Shown here one piece after another: positions 18,703-29,200 of a DNA stretch of 49,662 nucleotides (position 1 is its first letter; each line of letters opens with the position of its first letter). The position numbers were made by a program, and so were the translations under genes. Source of the DNA: Pseudomonadota bacterium. GTDB lineage: Bacteria; Pseudomonadota; Gammaproteobacteria; Burkholderiales; Ferrovaceae. The stretch covers positions 1 to 49,662 of the forward strand of contig JAJZFH010000012.1 in NCBI GenBank assembly GCA_021805445.1, in the 5' to 3' direction. Below the pieces are notes generated by a model that saw only the letters and a list, made by a program, of their open reading frames with translations, made no database searches and had not been told where the DNA came from.

Positions 18703-20071
18703 GGGAAGCCCCCGACATTTCCGCCGGAGAAGAAGCCAAGGAAGCAAAGTCCATATCGCGGTTTACCAACAAGGAAAAAGGATAGCCCTTCTTGATGATG
18801 ATCACCGGACCGATGGCGGCTTGTCCGGCAAAACCGATACTGGCAGTATTGACCAGAATCTGACCCGCCGCATCCGTGGTCAAGTTATTGCCCATGCCCC
18901 CCAGCACGGTCACTCCTCCCGTAGGCTGGGCGATGATCTGGGCCAGTCCGGCCGTCATGAACTGCCCCCCCAGGCGTTTCCAGAATCGATTATCCACCTC
19001 ATCCTGCATTCCTGACTGCCCCTGAGCATCTGAAGCAACCATATCCTCCAGTTGAAAACTCACCCCGCTGGGCAGAATGAGGCGATGAAAAGAGGCCATC
19101 AAACGCTCCTGCCCGGGCAAGAGGCGTGCCGCAAACTGCCCGATCAGTCGACTGCCCTTGGGAACGGCCAGCAGGGTTCCGTCGATGGAATCGTAGACAT
19201 CCTCCGTAATCTGGGCCGTGATCAATCCGGGCAGGTCACTGTCGATCTGGGTGATCAAGACCGCCGGCATGACTGTGCCCTCCAGCACGAGGGCATGATT
19301 GGCCGGCTGAATCGGTTCGAGAGGGGTCGTGTTCTGACGTGAACGCACTGTTGCCGGAGGAGTTTGAGGCGCTGTTCCCGGTATGGTCGGGGTCGGATTC
19401 CAGGGCGAAGCCACCATCCCCGGCAGGGAGGGTAAGGCCCCCACTCCATTGAGGCCCAACCCGAGTGAAGGAAGGTTGGGGGGGACTGATGCGCTCCCTG
19501 GAAGCATGCCCATCCCCGAACCGGAATCTGCAGGTGGCGGGAAACTGCCCGGTGCAGGGGTTGAAAGTGGAACTGGTTGAGCCACTGGCCCCCCGATGGC
19601 CAAAATTGGACTGGCCGCAATCTGTGCTGCCTGCTGGGCACGGGCCAACTCCCTCTGATGCTGGCGTTCCTGCTCGGCCTGATGAGCTTTTTCTCCAGCT
19701 TCATCCGCCAGCGGCGGAGGCGGTCCAGGGTCGGCCATCTGTTCACGTACCAACTCATGCTGCAAGGCACTGACAGCCGGCGCCTGTCCCAGAACCACCG
19801 CCTGGGCATCGGGTGAAGGCGAGGCTGCCCGTACCCGACCGACCAAAACCTGAACCCCAAACCCCAGCACCACCGCCAGTCCCAATCCTGCGGCCACCCA
19901 CCAGTGCAAATGGCGATGCACCTTGCCCGGCGGCACTCCCGTCCATTCCTGTGCTTCTTCCCAGGGACCAGGAAGGTCTTCCGCGCCAGACGAAGACTCG
20001 ATGTCTGAACTTGGCCGGACGACTTTTTTCATGCCGGACTGCACCGCACCCATTGATCCTCCTTCCTTCAT
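18692..20071 (-). CDS. VirB10/TrbI family secretion core protein
   Basis: The 459-residue protein has the VirB10 plan: a cytosolic N-terminus of about 55 residues, one transmembrane helix at about 57–77, a long Pro/Gln/Ala-rich periplasmic linker (80–265) and a C-terminal beta-rich domain (270–455) that inserts in the outer membrane. Typical stretches are [39 protein letters not shown] and [12 protein letters not shown]. In type IV secretion VirB10 couples inner-membrane energy to the outer-membrane pore. The start overlaps the VirB9 stop by four bases. No VirB4, VirB6, VirB11 or VirD4 gene is near, so the partner set is incomplete here. It converges on aroC with an 11-base overlap. Confidence 0.9.
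   Translation of the reverse strand: MKEGGSMGAVQSGMKKVVRPSSDIESSSGAEDLPGPWEEAQEWTGVPPGKVHRHLHWWVAAGLGLAVVLGFGVQVLVGRVRAASPSPDAQAVVLGQAPAVSALQHELVREQMADPGPPPPLADEAGEKAHQAEQERQHQRELARAQQAAQIAASPILAIGGPVAQPVPLSTPAPGSFPPPADSGSGMGMLPGSASVPPNLPSLGLGLNGVGALPSLPGMVASPWNPTPTIPGTAPQTPPATVRSRQNTTPLEPIQPANHALVLEGTVMPAVLITQIDSDLPGLITAQITEDVYDSIDGTLLAVPKGSRLIGQFAARLLPGQERLMASFHRLILPSGVSFQLEDMVASDAQGQSGMQDEVDNRFWKRLGGQFMTAGLAQIIAQPTGGVTVLGGMGNNLTTDAAGQILVNTASIGFAGQAAIGPVIIIKKGYPFSLLVNRDMDFASLASSPAEMSGASLKP
18695..18711. other. Hairpin at the aroC / virB10 convergent junction
   Basis: GGGCTT-gaggg-AAGCCC forms a 6-bp stem directly across both stop codons. Neither strand has a T-run after it, so it is not a classical intrinsic terminator, though it could slow convergent transcription. 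Confidence 0.45.
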
Positions 20072-20889
20072 GGTCGTTGCTCTGGCCCCTCTCCCTGCAC
20101 GCCAGAAGACTTGCCGTAGTCGGAATTGATCACTTCAACCTCGGTTCCGCCCAACTTGAGCAGAAAATGTGGCATCAGGCGTTGCACCACGAAATATGGG
20201 GGGTGAAGAAGGTAATTGACCAGTCGGGAACCCTCGGCATCAATCATGAAGACGGCAGGAAGCACCTGGGGGTGACCCATGTCGATCCAGGTGAAACGTC
20301 CATCGTCAAACACTTCCATAGGACGAAATTCCGCATCTCCCTTGATCGTGTAATGGGTATGCACGCGCTGAGGCGTCAGAGAAAATGGATGAATCATTTT
20401 TCCCGATGAAGATGAAGGAGATAGGGATTTTTCTTCGTCCAGGATCCAGCGTACCCGCATGACCCATGGGCCTTGGGGCGTGGTACTGCGCAGAACCAGG
20501 GAGTAGACGCGCAAGTTGGTTACCAAGGTCCCCGCCGTGAAAAGGTCAGGACGCAACGGCTTGAGAAAAAGATGACCGGGCAATTCCTCCACACGCCATT
20601 GCAAGGTATCCCCCAAAGCCAATCCCGTGATTTTTTCATGGGGAGCCAACTGCAGGTCCGTAGGCACTCCAGGGACAGTGAGAATTTCCGTTGGAACTTC
20701 AGAATCATAGACTTGCACCTGCGTACGGGAGGGCGATACAGGCTCGGAAACCGCTACTTGAGTCCAGAGCGAAGCACAAAGATACCACCCTGCCCTTGCC
20801 CAACCCGTCGCCCTCACGCCATACCCTGGGAACATGCGCTTTGCTACCGCCGCAAAGAAGCCGAGATTCCTGAGGAGCAGGTCGTTCAT
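20068..20889 (-). CDS. VirB9/TrbG family secretion core protein
   Basis: The 273-residue periplasmic or outer-membrane protein matches VirB9/TrbG. After an export signal the N-terminal beta domain has LQLAPHEKITGLALGD and TNLRVYSLVLRS. After residue 160 comes the C-terminal VirB9 domain, with DDGRFTWIDM and VFMIDAEGSRLVNY, that binds VirB7/VirB10. The annotated N-terminus is long; an in-frame Met19 would give a more normal signal peptide, so the true start may be about 54 bases further in. The stop of VirB8 abuts this start (TGA then ATG) and the stop overlaps virB10, so the trio is one transcript. Confidence 0.88.
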   Translation of the reverse strand: MNDLLLRNLGFFAAVAKRMFPGYGVRATGWARAGWYLCASLWTQVAVSEPVSPSRTQVQVYDSEVPTEILTVPGVPTDLQLAPHEKITGLALGDTLQWRVEELPGHLFLKPLRPDLFTAGTLVTNLRVYSLVLRSTTPQGPWVMRVRWILDEEKSLSPSSSSGKMIHPFSLTPQRVHTHYTIKGDAEFRPMEVFDDGRFTWIDMGHPQVLPAVFMIDAEGSRLVNYLLHPPYFVVQRLMPHFLLKLGGTEVEVINSDYGKSSGVQGEGPEQRP

Positions 20890-21594
20890 TCATTGCTCCA
20901 AATCCGTATTCACCAAAAAGTGCGTGATGAATAGCCCCGCAGGGTTTTTCAGGACTTCTTCCTCACGCTCGGGAGCCACCACGGCAAAGTGCAAGGTCAA
21001 AACGAATTTCTCGCGCCGTGCCATGGGGTTTCCGCCATTACGCCGTTCCGTCACGACACGCAACAGGGCCGCTTCGTCCTCGATGAGGGATACGCTGGAC
21101 ACGGCCACGGTACGCGTCAAAGTGGGGTCTTTGCGCAACTCGACCATCGGCTGGTTGCGCTGCACCCAGTCGGTGAATTCCACCGTTGCTTTGCCTCGTG
21201 TCAATTGGTAAGCCTCTGCCAGGTAGGTGGGCGTCAGGTGCGGGTCGAGCGTCAGTAACTGACGCACCCACTGTGCCAGAAAGTAACGTTTTTCAGACTC
21301 CGCCGGGTGATAGACCTGTACACGGGTGTTGGAAACAGCGACAGCCCCATTTTCCGAACGATCCAGCACGAAGGGCACCACTGTCTTCAAGGGAAGGAGA
21401 AGCGCCAGAGCGATTCCACTCAAGAACAACCCCAACCCCAGGATCAGACTGACCAGAAACCAACGGTTACGCTCTACCAGCGCCGCTCCCTGTACTTCGA
21501 ACCATGCCTGTATCACCCTGGGATTGACAATGGGGGGCGTGCCGTCAGGCGGATCCTCATGCTGCGGGCGGCGCCCCATCCATTTCCCTCTCAT
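20890..21594 (-). CDS. VirB8/TrbF family inner-membrane protein
   Basis: The 234-residue protein has a short cytosolic tail, one transmembrane helix at about residues 45–67 and a periplasmic NTF2-like domain, the VirB8/TrbF architecture. It includes the segment LKTVVPFVLDRSENGAV just after the membrane and a conserved YLAEAYQLTRG region. VirB8 nucleates the inner-membrane ring of type IV secretion machines. It is the first gene of the three-gene transcript and has a strong purine-rich ribosome-binding site (AAGGGGGAGGGG before ATG). The short intergenic region of about 170 bases upstream is shared with the divergent PuuD-like gene. Confidence 0.87.
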   Translation of the reverse strand: MRGKWMGRRPQHEDPPDGTPPIVNPRVIQAWFEVQGAALVERNRWFLVSLILGLGLFLSGIALALLLPLKTVVPFVLDRSENGAVAVSNTRVQVYHPAESEKRYFLAQWVRQLLTLDPHLTPTYLAEAYQLTRGKATVEFTDWVQRNQPMVELRKDPTLTRTVAVSSVSLIEDEAALLRVVTERRNGGNPMARREKFVLTLHFAVVAPEREEEVLKNPAGLFITHFLVNTDLEQ

Positions 21595-21668
21595 CCCCCT
21601 CCCCCTTCATGCAGAGGAACTATTGAACCATGCCGAGGGACTCCTGCATTACCAAATACCGCCGTGTC

Positions 21669-21699
21669 TTGACGTAATTTTCACGAGATGTGGTATCTT
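21669..21699 (+). promoter_or_regulatory. Possible promoter for the PuuD-like gene
   Basis: TTGACG (21669–21674) and TATCTT (21694–21699) lie upstream of the gene, but the spacer is 19 bases, longer than ideal. The rest of 21595–21764 shows nothing else I can name. Confidence 0.35.
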
Positions 21700-21764
21700 C
21701 TCCCCTCTTAAATGGACGGAAAAAGACAGCCGTCATAAAAATTTCATACTTTGGGAGTTCCATC

Positions 21765-22355
21765 ATGAGTACCATTTTCCAATCTTTGGGTCGTACCGTC
21801 AGCGCGGGATTTATCCTGCTCGCTCTGATCCTGGCCTTTATGGGAGGGGGCAACATGGACCTGCTACTCTCTCATAACTGGTGGACTTTTGCCTTCCGCT
21901 GGTTGCACGTCACCGCAGCCATCATGTGGATTGGTCTGCTGTGGTATTTCAATTTCGTCCAGATTCCCTCCATGCCCAGGATACCGGACGAACAAAAATC
22001 CGCCATCTCCAAGTTCATCGCACCCGCCGCCCTTTTCTGGTTCCGCTGGGCAGCGCTGGCCACCGTCGTCCTCGGCCTGGGACTGGCCTCCATGAATGGA
22101 TATGTCATGCAGGCTCTGATGCTGCGCGAAGGAGTCGTGCCTATCGGATTGGGCATGTGGATGGGGTTCATCATGGCTTTCAATGTCTGGTTCATCATCT
22201 GGCCGAATCAGAAAAAAGCACTCGGACTCGTCCCTGTGGAAATCATTGAAAAACCCAAAGCAGCCCGGATCGCCATGCTGACTTCGCGCTTCAATACCAT
22301 GCTCTCCATCCCCGTGATCTTCTGCATGGTGGCCCAACAGCACAGCGGCCTCTGA
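21765..22355 (+). CDS. PuuD-like (urate-hydroxylase N-terminal type) membrane protein
   Basis: The 196-residue protein has about four to five predicted membrane helices and resembles the membrane part of urate hydroxylase PuuD (DUF989), including RWLHVTAAIMWIGLLWYFNF with a helix-embedded His and GLGMWMGFIMAFNVWFIIWP. PuuD proper carries an additional cytochrome c domain after this part; here the protein ends without one, so urate oxidation should not be assumed. I start at the ATG of MSTIFQSLGRTV, preceded by GGGAG at good distance, rather than at an upstream ATG. Its stop directly abuts that of the convergent gene (TGATCA). Confidence 0.75.
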   Translation: MSTIFQSLGRTVSAGFILLALILAFMGGGNMDLLLSHNWWTFAFRWLHVTAAIMWIGLLWYFNFVQIPSMPRIPDEQKSAISKFIAPAALFWFRWAALATVVLGLGLASMNGYVMQALMLREGVVPIGLGMWMGFIMAFNVWFIIWPNQKKALGLVPVEIIEKPKAARIAMLTSRFNTMLSIPVIFCMVAQQHSGL

Positions 22356-23168
22356 TCACTGACCCAATCTCAGCATTCCACCCGCACCGGACTGAAGTTG
22401 TTCGATGCGGGTGAGAATACGACCCAGATCCAGGGCATGGTTTTTTTTCCAGGCCAGAACGCGTGCCCGCAACTCTACCAAAGACCAGGGACCCTGCGGC
22501 CCCGCACTGGCCAAAACCACACCATTGCCGCTATCCAGCGTAGGAAAATGCAGGGTTCGCCCCGAGAAGATGACACCCCAGGCACTCAAAGCCGATCGAT
22601 AGCCGCGCTGACGGGTCAAGAAATTGGCGCATAGAAAACCCTGTGTGCTCAGGACTCGTCCACAATCCCGATAAAACCTTTCCCCTTGCAACCGTCCTGC
22701 GCGCGCACGCGCGTCAAAGCCATCCACCAGGATCAGGTCATAGGTTTCGCTGACCTGACCCATGAAGTCGGCACCATCGCCCTCCACCAACGTGATTCGT
22801 TTCGAATCCTCCGGCATGCGGAAAAACTGGCGTGCCGCCTGTACCACGCGCGGATCGATTTCCACCACCGTCAAGTGGGCATGCGGACAATGGCGATACA
22901 AATACTTGAGCAGGGATGCAGCCCCCAAACCAATCAACAGGATTCGGGTGGGGGTGTCCTCGCATAGGATCAAGGGAAAAATCATGGCACGGGTATACTC
23001 CAATTCCAGAGCCCAAGGACGAGCCACCCGCATGGCTCCCTGCACCCAGTCGGACCCGAAATGCAGTGTCCGCACCCCCTCACTCTCGCGAATGTCGATA
23101 CTCGAGACGACCTCCGGATGAACGGAGTGGATGGTTGATTGTTCCAGGGGAGGAGAATTATTGAGCAC
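22356..23168 (-). CDS. Spermidine-synthase-like (aminopropyltransferase fold) protein
   Basis: The roughly 270-residue protein has the Rossmann methyltransferase-like fold of spermidine synthases: ILLIGLGAASLLKYLYRH is the glycine loop, VVEIDPRVV the acidic residue that would bind the nucleoside, and TLVEGDGADFM with DLILVDGFD the following strands. The usual catalytic segment of true aminopropyltransferases is only partly matched, so it may be a relative acting on another substrate. No ATG is suitable. I take the GTG at 23168, six bases after AAGGA; a TTG at 23222 would add 18 residues. It is not in an evident operon. Confidence 0.75.
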   Translation of the reverse strand: MLNNSPPLEQSTIHSVHPEVVSSIDIRESEGVRTLHFGSDWVQGAMRVARPWALELEYTRAMIFPLILCEDTPTRILLIGLGAASLLKYLYRHCPHAHLTVVEIDPRVVQAARQFFRMPEDSKRITLVEGDGADFMGQVSETYDLILVDGFDARARAGRLQGERFYRDCGRVLSTQGFLCANFLTRQRGYRSALSAWGVIFSGRTLHFPTLDSGNGVVLASAGPQGPWSLVELRARVLAWKKNHALDLGRILTRIEQLQSGAGGMLRLGQ

Positions 23169-23255
23169 GAGAATTCCTTGAATCACTGTACAACGTTTGA
23201 ACTCTCCGCAGGAACGATTCAACGATTAACCACTCTGATGAAATCATTTAATCTT

Positions 23256-26200
23256 CTAATCCAGGTAGACATCGACATTGTGCTCGCGGTGATCATCCAC
23301 GAGCGGAATCCGGTTTTGCGGTAATTCAGTACCGTCCACGGTGAGGTGCGCCCCCCGCGCTGACAGGACGCCATCGCAATGGACGGCGATATGGTACAGG
23401 GTGTCGCGGTAGCGGTAGTGAACCTTATAGAACTTCCAGTCCGCCGGGACGCAGGGCGTGATGCGCAGGTGATCGACTTCGAGGGACAAGCCCAACAAGG
23501 TTTCGATCGTTAATCGGTACATCCAGCCCGCTGCCCCGGTGTACCAGGTCCAGCCGCCACGACCGATGTGCGGTGCGGCGCCATAAATATCGGCGCACAT
23601 CACGTAGGGCTCCACCTTATAGCGTGCAATCGTATCTGGTCTGCTTCCGTGATGGACCGGGTTGAGCATGTTGAACAATTCCCAGGCGCGTGCTTTGTCG
23701 CCCATTTGGGCATAAGCCATGGTGGCCCAGATAGCGGCATGGGTATATTGCCCGCCGTTCTCTCGCACTCCGGGCACATAGCTTTTGATATAGCCGGGTT
23801 CAAGTGCTGAGTGGTCGAAGGGAGGGGTCAGTAGTTGGATCAGTTGTGCATCGCGACGGACCAGATGCTCATCGACAGCCGCCATGGCCCGTCGCGCCAG
23901 CAAGGGGTCGCCCGCCCCGGAAAGAACGGCCCAGCTCTGGCTGATGGAATCTATCCGGCATTCGTCATTCGTGGCAGAACCCAGGGGGGTACCGTCATCA
24001 AAATAGGCACGCCGATACCAGTCGCCGTCCCAGGCATTTTTTTCTACGCTGTTCTGTAAGCGGGCTGCGTGTTCCGTACAAAGATCAACGACGGCGGTAT
24101 CACCCCGATTACGCGCGAGTTCCGCAAACTGTTGCAGGTTCTGAATCAGGAACCATGCGAGCCAGACGCTTTCACCCCGGCCCTCACGGCCGACCAGATT
24201 CATCCCATCATTCCAGTCGCCACAGCCCATCAGCGGCAATCCATGCGCACCAAACCGTAATCCGTTTTTAAGCGCGCGCACGCAATGCTCATAGAGGCTG
24301 GCGGATTCAGCGGATTGCTGGGGCTGGTCGTAATAGGCCTCTTCCTCCGGATTCAACTCACGGCCTTCAAGAAAATGGACGGGCTCCTCGAGTACGCCGC
24401 TGTCCCCGGTCATCATCACAAAACGACAGGTTGCATAAGGCAACCAGAGATAGTCGTCCGAGAAATGTGTACGGACGCCCTGGCCATAGGGCGGGTGCCA
24501 CCAGTGCTGGACATCGCCCTGACGGAATTGGCGCCCTGCGCAACGGATCAGATGCTCGCGGGCCAGCCACGGTGCAGTGTGGATCAGGGCCATGGTGTCT
24601 TGTAGTTGATCGCGGAAACCGTAAGCCCCGCCCGACTGATAGGTGCCGCTACGGCCCCAGAGCCTGCTGGAGATGGTCTGGTAGACCAGCCAGCCGTTCG
24701 CCAAAACATTCAGCGCAGAGTCTGGTGTTTCCACATATAGGGTGCCCAGGGTGCGGTTCCAGTACTCCCGTACACCGGCCAAGGCCTGCCGGGCACCCTC
24801 TCTTCCGGCAAAGCGGTCCATGGTTTGCTGTGCTTCGTCCGTGCTGATTGCGGTACCAAAAATAAACACGATCTCACGTTCCATACCTTCGCCCAGCTCG
24901 ATCTGCGTTTGCATGGCGAAACAGGGATCCAGGCAGGCTCCGGTCTTGCCGGATAAGCGGTTACGGTGCAGCGCCGCCGGATCGGCGAGCGTGCCGTTGC
25001 GGCCGATAAACTCCGCGCGATTGCCCGTGAGCGTACGCTCCCGTTCGCTGGTCTGGACAAACACGATCCGGTGCCCGCACGCATGACCGTAGTCATTGTG
25101 CGCATACAGCGCGCCGTTATTCAGATCCGCTTCAGTGACGATATGCATCATATTGGCATGACGCCACTCGCCGAGCACCAGTTCCCAGTATCCGGTCAGC
25201 GAGAGCCGCCGCGCGCGTTTTGAATAGTTGTGCAACTTGATCACCACGAACTTGACGGGCGCGTCCATAGCGACGTAGGTGGTCATCTCTGAGGAGATCC
25301 CACTTTCGTAGTGTTCAAAAACGCTATATCCAAAACCGTGGCGACAGACATATCCAGACTGTCCGCAGGCTGGCAGCGGGGCGGGTGACCAAAATGCCCC
25401 AGTGTCTTCGTCGCGGATGTAGAAGGCTTCACCACTGCTATCGCTCAGGGGATCATTGTGCCAGGTGGTCAGGCGGAACTCATGGGCGTTTTCGACCCAG
25501 GTATAGGCGCCGCCGCTCTCGCTGATGACGGTGCCCATGTGCGGACTGGCGATCACATTGGCCCAAGGGGCGGGCGTACTTTGACCGGGTTCCAGACTGA
25601 TAACGTATTCACGTCCATCGGGGGTGAATCCGCCTAATCCATTGAAGAAAATACGTTCACGGGCAAGCAGCGGCTGGATCGCCTCCACAACGCGTAGCGT
25701 TGCCGGGCTTAATTTTTCCGGGAAACGATCCACAGACACCCGCCGCTCCACTTGCTCCAGCAGGGGCTCGGCGCTGTCAGTAATAACCATGCGCGCGACG
25801 GTTTGGAATAGTACGCGATCTTCTTCAGAAAGTTCTTCGGCACGGCGCACAAATACGCCGCCTGGCCTGTCGATGACTTGTGCCTCCGGACCGGCATGAA
25901 TCAACCCCATGATCTGGTCTTGCAGCGTGGCCCGGTAACCTGAAAAATCTTCGTTGATGATGACCAGATCTGCCGCCAGTCCCTTCAGACGCCAATAGGC
26001 GTGCGCTTGCAGCATCTGTTTCACCAGATCAATGCGGTTTAATTGACCGATGCGCAGCAGCACAATGGGAAAGTCACCCGAAATGCCGAAGCGCCACAGG
26101 CTGGATTGCCCCAACTGATTACGGGCAATCACGCTGGGCGCGGCGCGGCGCAGGGCACTGGCATAGACCACAGAATTGGCGAGGCGGCCATACGCCTGGG

Positions 26201-29200
26201 CGTCGGCTTCGCTGGCGTTCAGACGACGAAGCACTTCCTGACTCTGGAACCAGGCCATTTCAAAAGCGCGTTCCACAAAGTGACGATCACCATACTTCTC
26301 CAGCAGGACGATTGCGGCCTCGCGGGTGTCGGCAACTCCCGAGATGATCTGCACCGTTGCCGATTCATCCACCTCGAGAGTCAGGGTACGACGGATGGCG
26401 ACTATGGGATCCAGCACCGAACCCTCAGTATTCGACAAAGCAGAGTGCCTCAAACCATTGAGCACGCGCGGATGCTCGACCGTGCGACCACGGCCGATAA
26501 ATTGTGCCCGGTCCGTTTCATAGGAGGCTTCACTGGCCACGGCTCCGGGAGCCGCAAAAAGATGAAACATCCACGGCACTTGCTTGTCTGACGAGAGGTG
26601 ACGGCGGTTGCATAGAATGGCATTGTGCTCTGCCAGAATTTCGGTCTGGACGAACAGGTTGCTGAATGCGCGGTGGGCAAGGTCGGCATTCAGCGGCGCG
26701 AGGACCACCTCGGTATAACTCGTCAACTCAATGTGGCGCACGCGCGAAGACCTATTGGTGAGCGTCACGCGTCGGATCTCGACATCATCTTCCGGCGCAA
26801 CACCAACCTCCATATAGCTTTCTATCATCTGGTCGCGGCATCGATATTCCGCTCGCCCCTGGACGAAAATCGCCTCATAGTGATCAGCCTCGCTCCGGGT
26901 AGGTTGATAGGTGGTCGACCAAAAGCGTCCGGAATCACGATCGCGCAGATAAATGAAAGTACCCCAGGCATCTGCGGCAATATCCTCACGCCAGCGGTTC
27001 ACGGCGAGACCCGCACAACGACTGTAACCGCTGCCAGCGTTGTTTGCCATGACGTGGTAGCGTCCATTGGACAGGAGGTGAACCTCTGGCATGGGGGTAT
27101 TTGGATGCGTGAATATGCGCATGATCGCGGCGTTATCCGGGTTGGGCGCGTGTGCGGCCGCGCCGACTTCGGCAGCATGCGGATGCAATATGGCCGCTTG
27201 CTTGGGCAAATGCTCCTGCAACAACAATTCGGTGGCCTGAATGCCGGGGTCCGACAAAAACCGGCGCTGCATCGGTTGATGGAGGAGCACATGGGCAAAA
27301 GCCAGGAGGCTCATGCCCTGATGATGCGCCATGAAATTGCGGACAATGACATGACTTTTGCCCGGTGTCACACGTGACGGCGTGTAATCGATCGCCTCGT
27401 AAAAACCATAGGTACCGAGAAATCCCTGGGCGGCAAGGGCCTGCAGGTTGTGGCAGGCCTCCGACGGCATTACGGTCAGCGCCAGCGCGCTGGCATAGGG
27501 CGCAATGACCAGATCATCACCGAGGCCGCGCTGGAAACCCAGACCGGGGACGCCGAAGGCCCGATATTGATAGACTTTATGGATGTCGGTGGCGTTATAG
27601 CAGGACTCCGATATACCCCAGGGCACGGCGCGTTGGCGGCCATACTCCATTTGGCGGGATACGGCCGCTTTGCAGGTCTGGTTGAGCAGCGTACCGGGAT
27701 AATCCGGCATGATCAATTGGGGCATGAGGTACTCGAACATCGAGCCGCTCCACGAAATCAAACACAGGTCGCCGCCGTAACTCGTCAACAAGCGGCCCAG
27801 CGAAAACCAATGTTTCTGTGGAGCCTTTCCTTGGGCGATGAGCAGAAAACTGGCGAGGCGCGCTTCCGACGCCAGCAGGTCATAACAGGATGGATCGCGG
27901 CGGCGTTCCCCGACATCGTAACCAATCGCCAGCAGGTCGCGTGCCTGATCGTAAAGAAATTCAAAGTCCATCACCGCTAATGCACGACAACGCTCCACCA
28001 AATGATCAATGACGCTTAATCGTTCCGCCGCTGCCGTCCGTGTGCTTGCCGTCCCAAAGGCGTTTTCAACGGCCAGTTCCGCCAGCGTCGGGACATCTCC
28101 AAGCGGCCACGGCTCAGGGATGAGGTCTTTCAGATCGGCAACCAGCGCGTGGGACTGCTGATCAAACGCCTGTGCCCAGTAGGCCAATTCACCATCCACC
28201 GGTGGCTCGACGGGAAGCCCATTCACGATATCCCCGCTGACACGTTGAATGTCCGCGAGCAGCTTATGAGCATCTGCCAGGGATAGGGGTTGCCCGTTGA
28301 GCGTCGTGGCCTGCAGCGCATCTTGCAGCGAGCGGACTTTCTCAGTCAGGTCCGGCGCTACAATGCCGTGAATGCATTCTGCCAGGATGTGCAACGTATC
28401 CTGCAAGCCCGCAAAGTCGTTGCTCCGTAGCACGGGATGATTTTTGAGCTCGTTCAGTCCGGCCTGGAGGGTAAGCAGGCAACCACCGAGATTGCCGCTG
28501 TCCACTACCGAGATATATTGCGGACTCAGTATTTTCAGGGTGCGCGTGTCGTACCAGTTGTAAAAATGGCCGTGATAGCGTTCCAGTCGTTCCATCGTCA
28601 CCACTGTGTTTGCGGTCAGGTGAAGGAGCCCATCGGCAGAAATATAGCCAAAATCATAGGCAGCAAGGTTCGCCAGCAGGGACATGCCCATGTTGGTCGG
28701 GGAAGTACGCGGAGCAATGACCGTCAAAGGATACTCCTGGAAATTATCAGGGGGTAACCAGTGGTCCTCAGGACCTACAAAGTCATCAAAGAAACGCCAG
28801 GTACGCCGTGCCGACATCCGCAGGAAGCGCGCTTGTGTATCACTCAGGCCAGCAACGCCGGAACGCAAGGGCCGGCTGATCCGCCATGCAATCGCCGGCG
28901 ACAACAGCCACAACACCAAAACGGGCAGGCTGAACAGTAACGCCATAGGCGGACTGATCCCCAACTTTGTCGCCACTAATAAGGCCATTCCGAGGAGGAT
29001 CGCGAGAAGTGGTGCACTCCGGATCTCGCCAAGAAAGTCGCTGAGGGTATGGCAGGCATTTCGGCTCGCATAGGAGGGCAACTGCCAGAGTAACAAGCCA
29101 CGGCGCGTGAAGAGCATTCGTAACCCTGAGCGCAGGATGGCATCCAGGCTCATCACCGCTTCATAGGGCAGAAATGTGACAACCAGAAGCGCGGATAACA

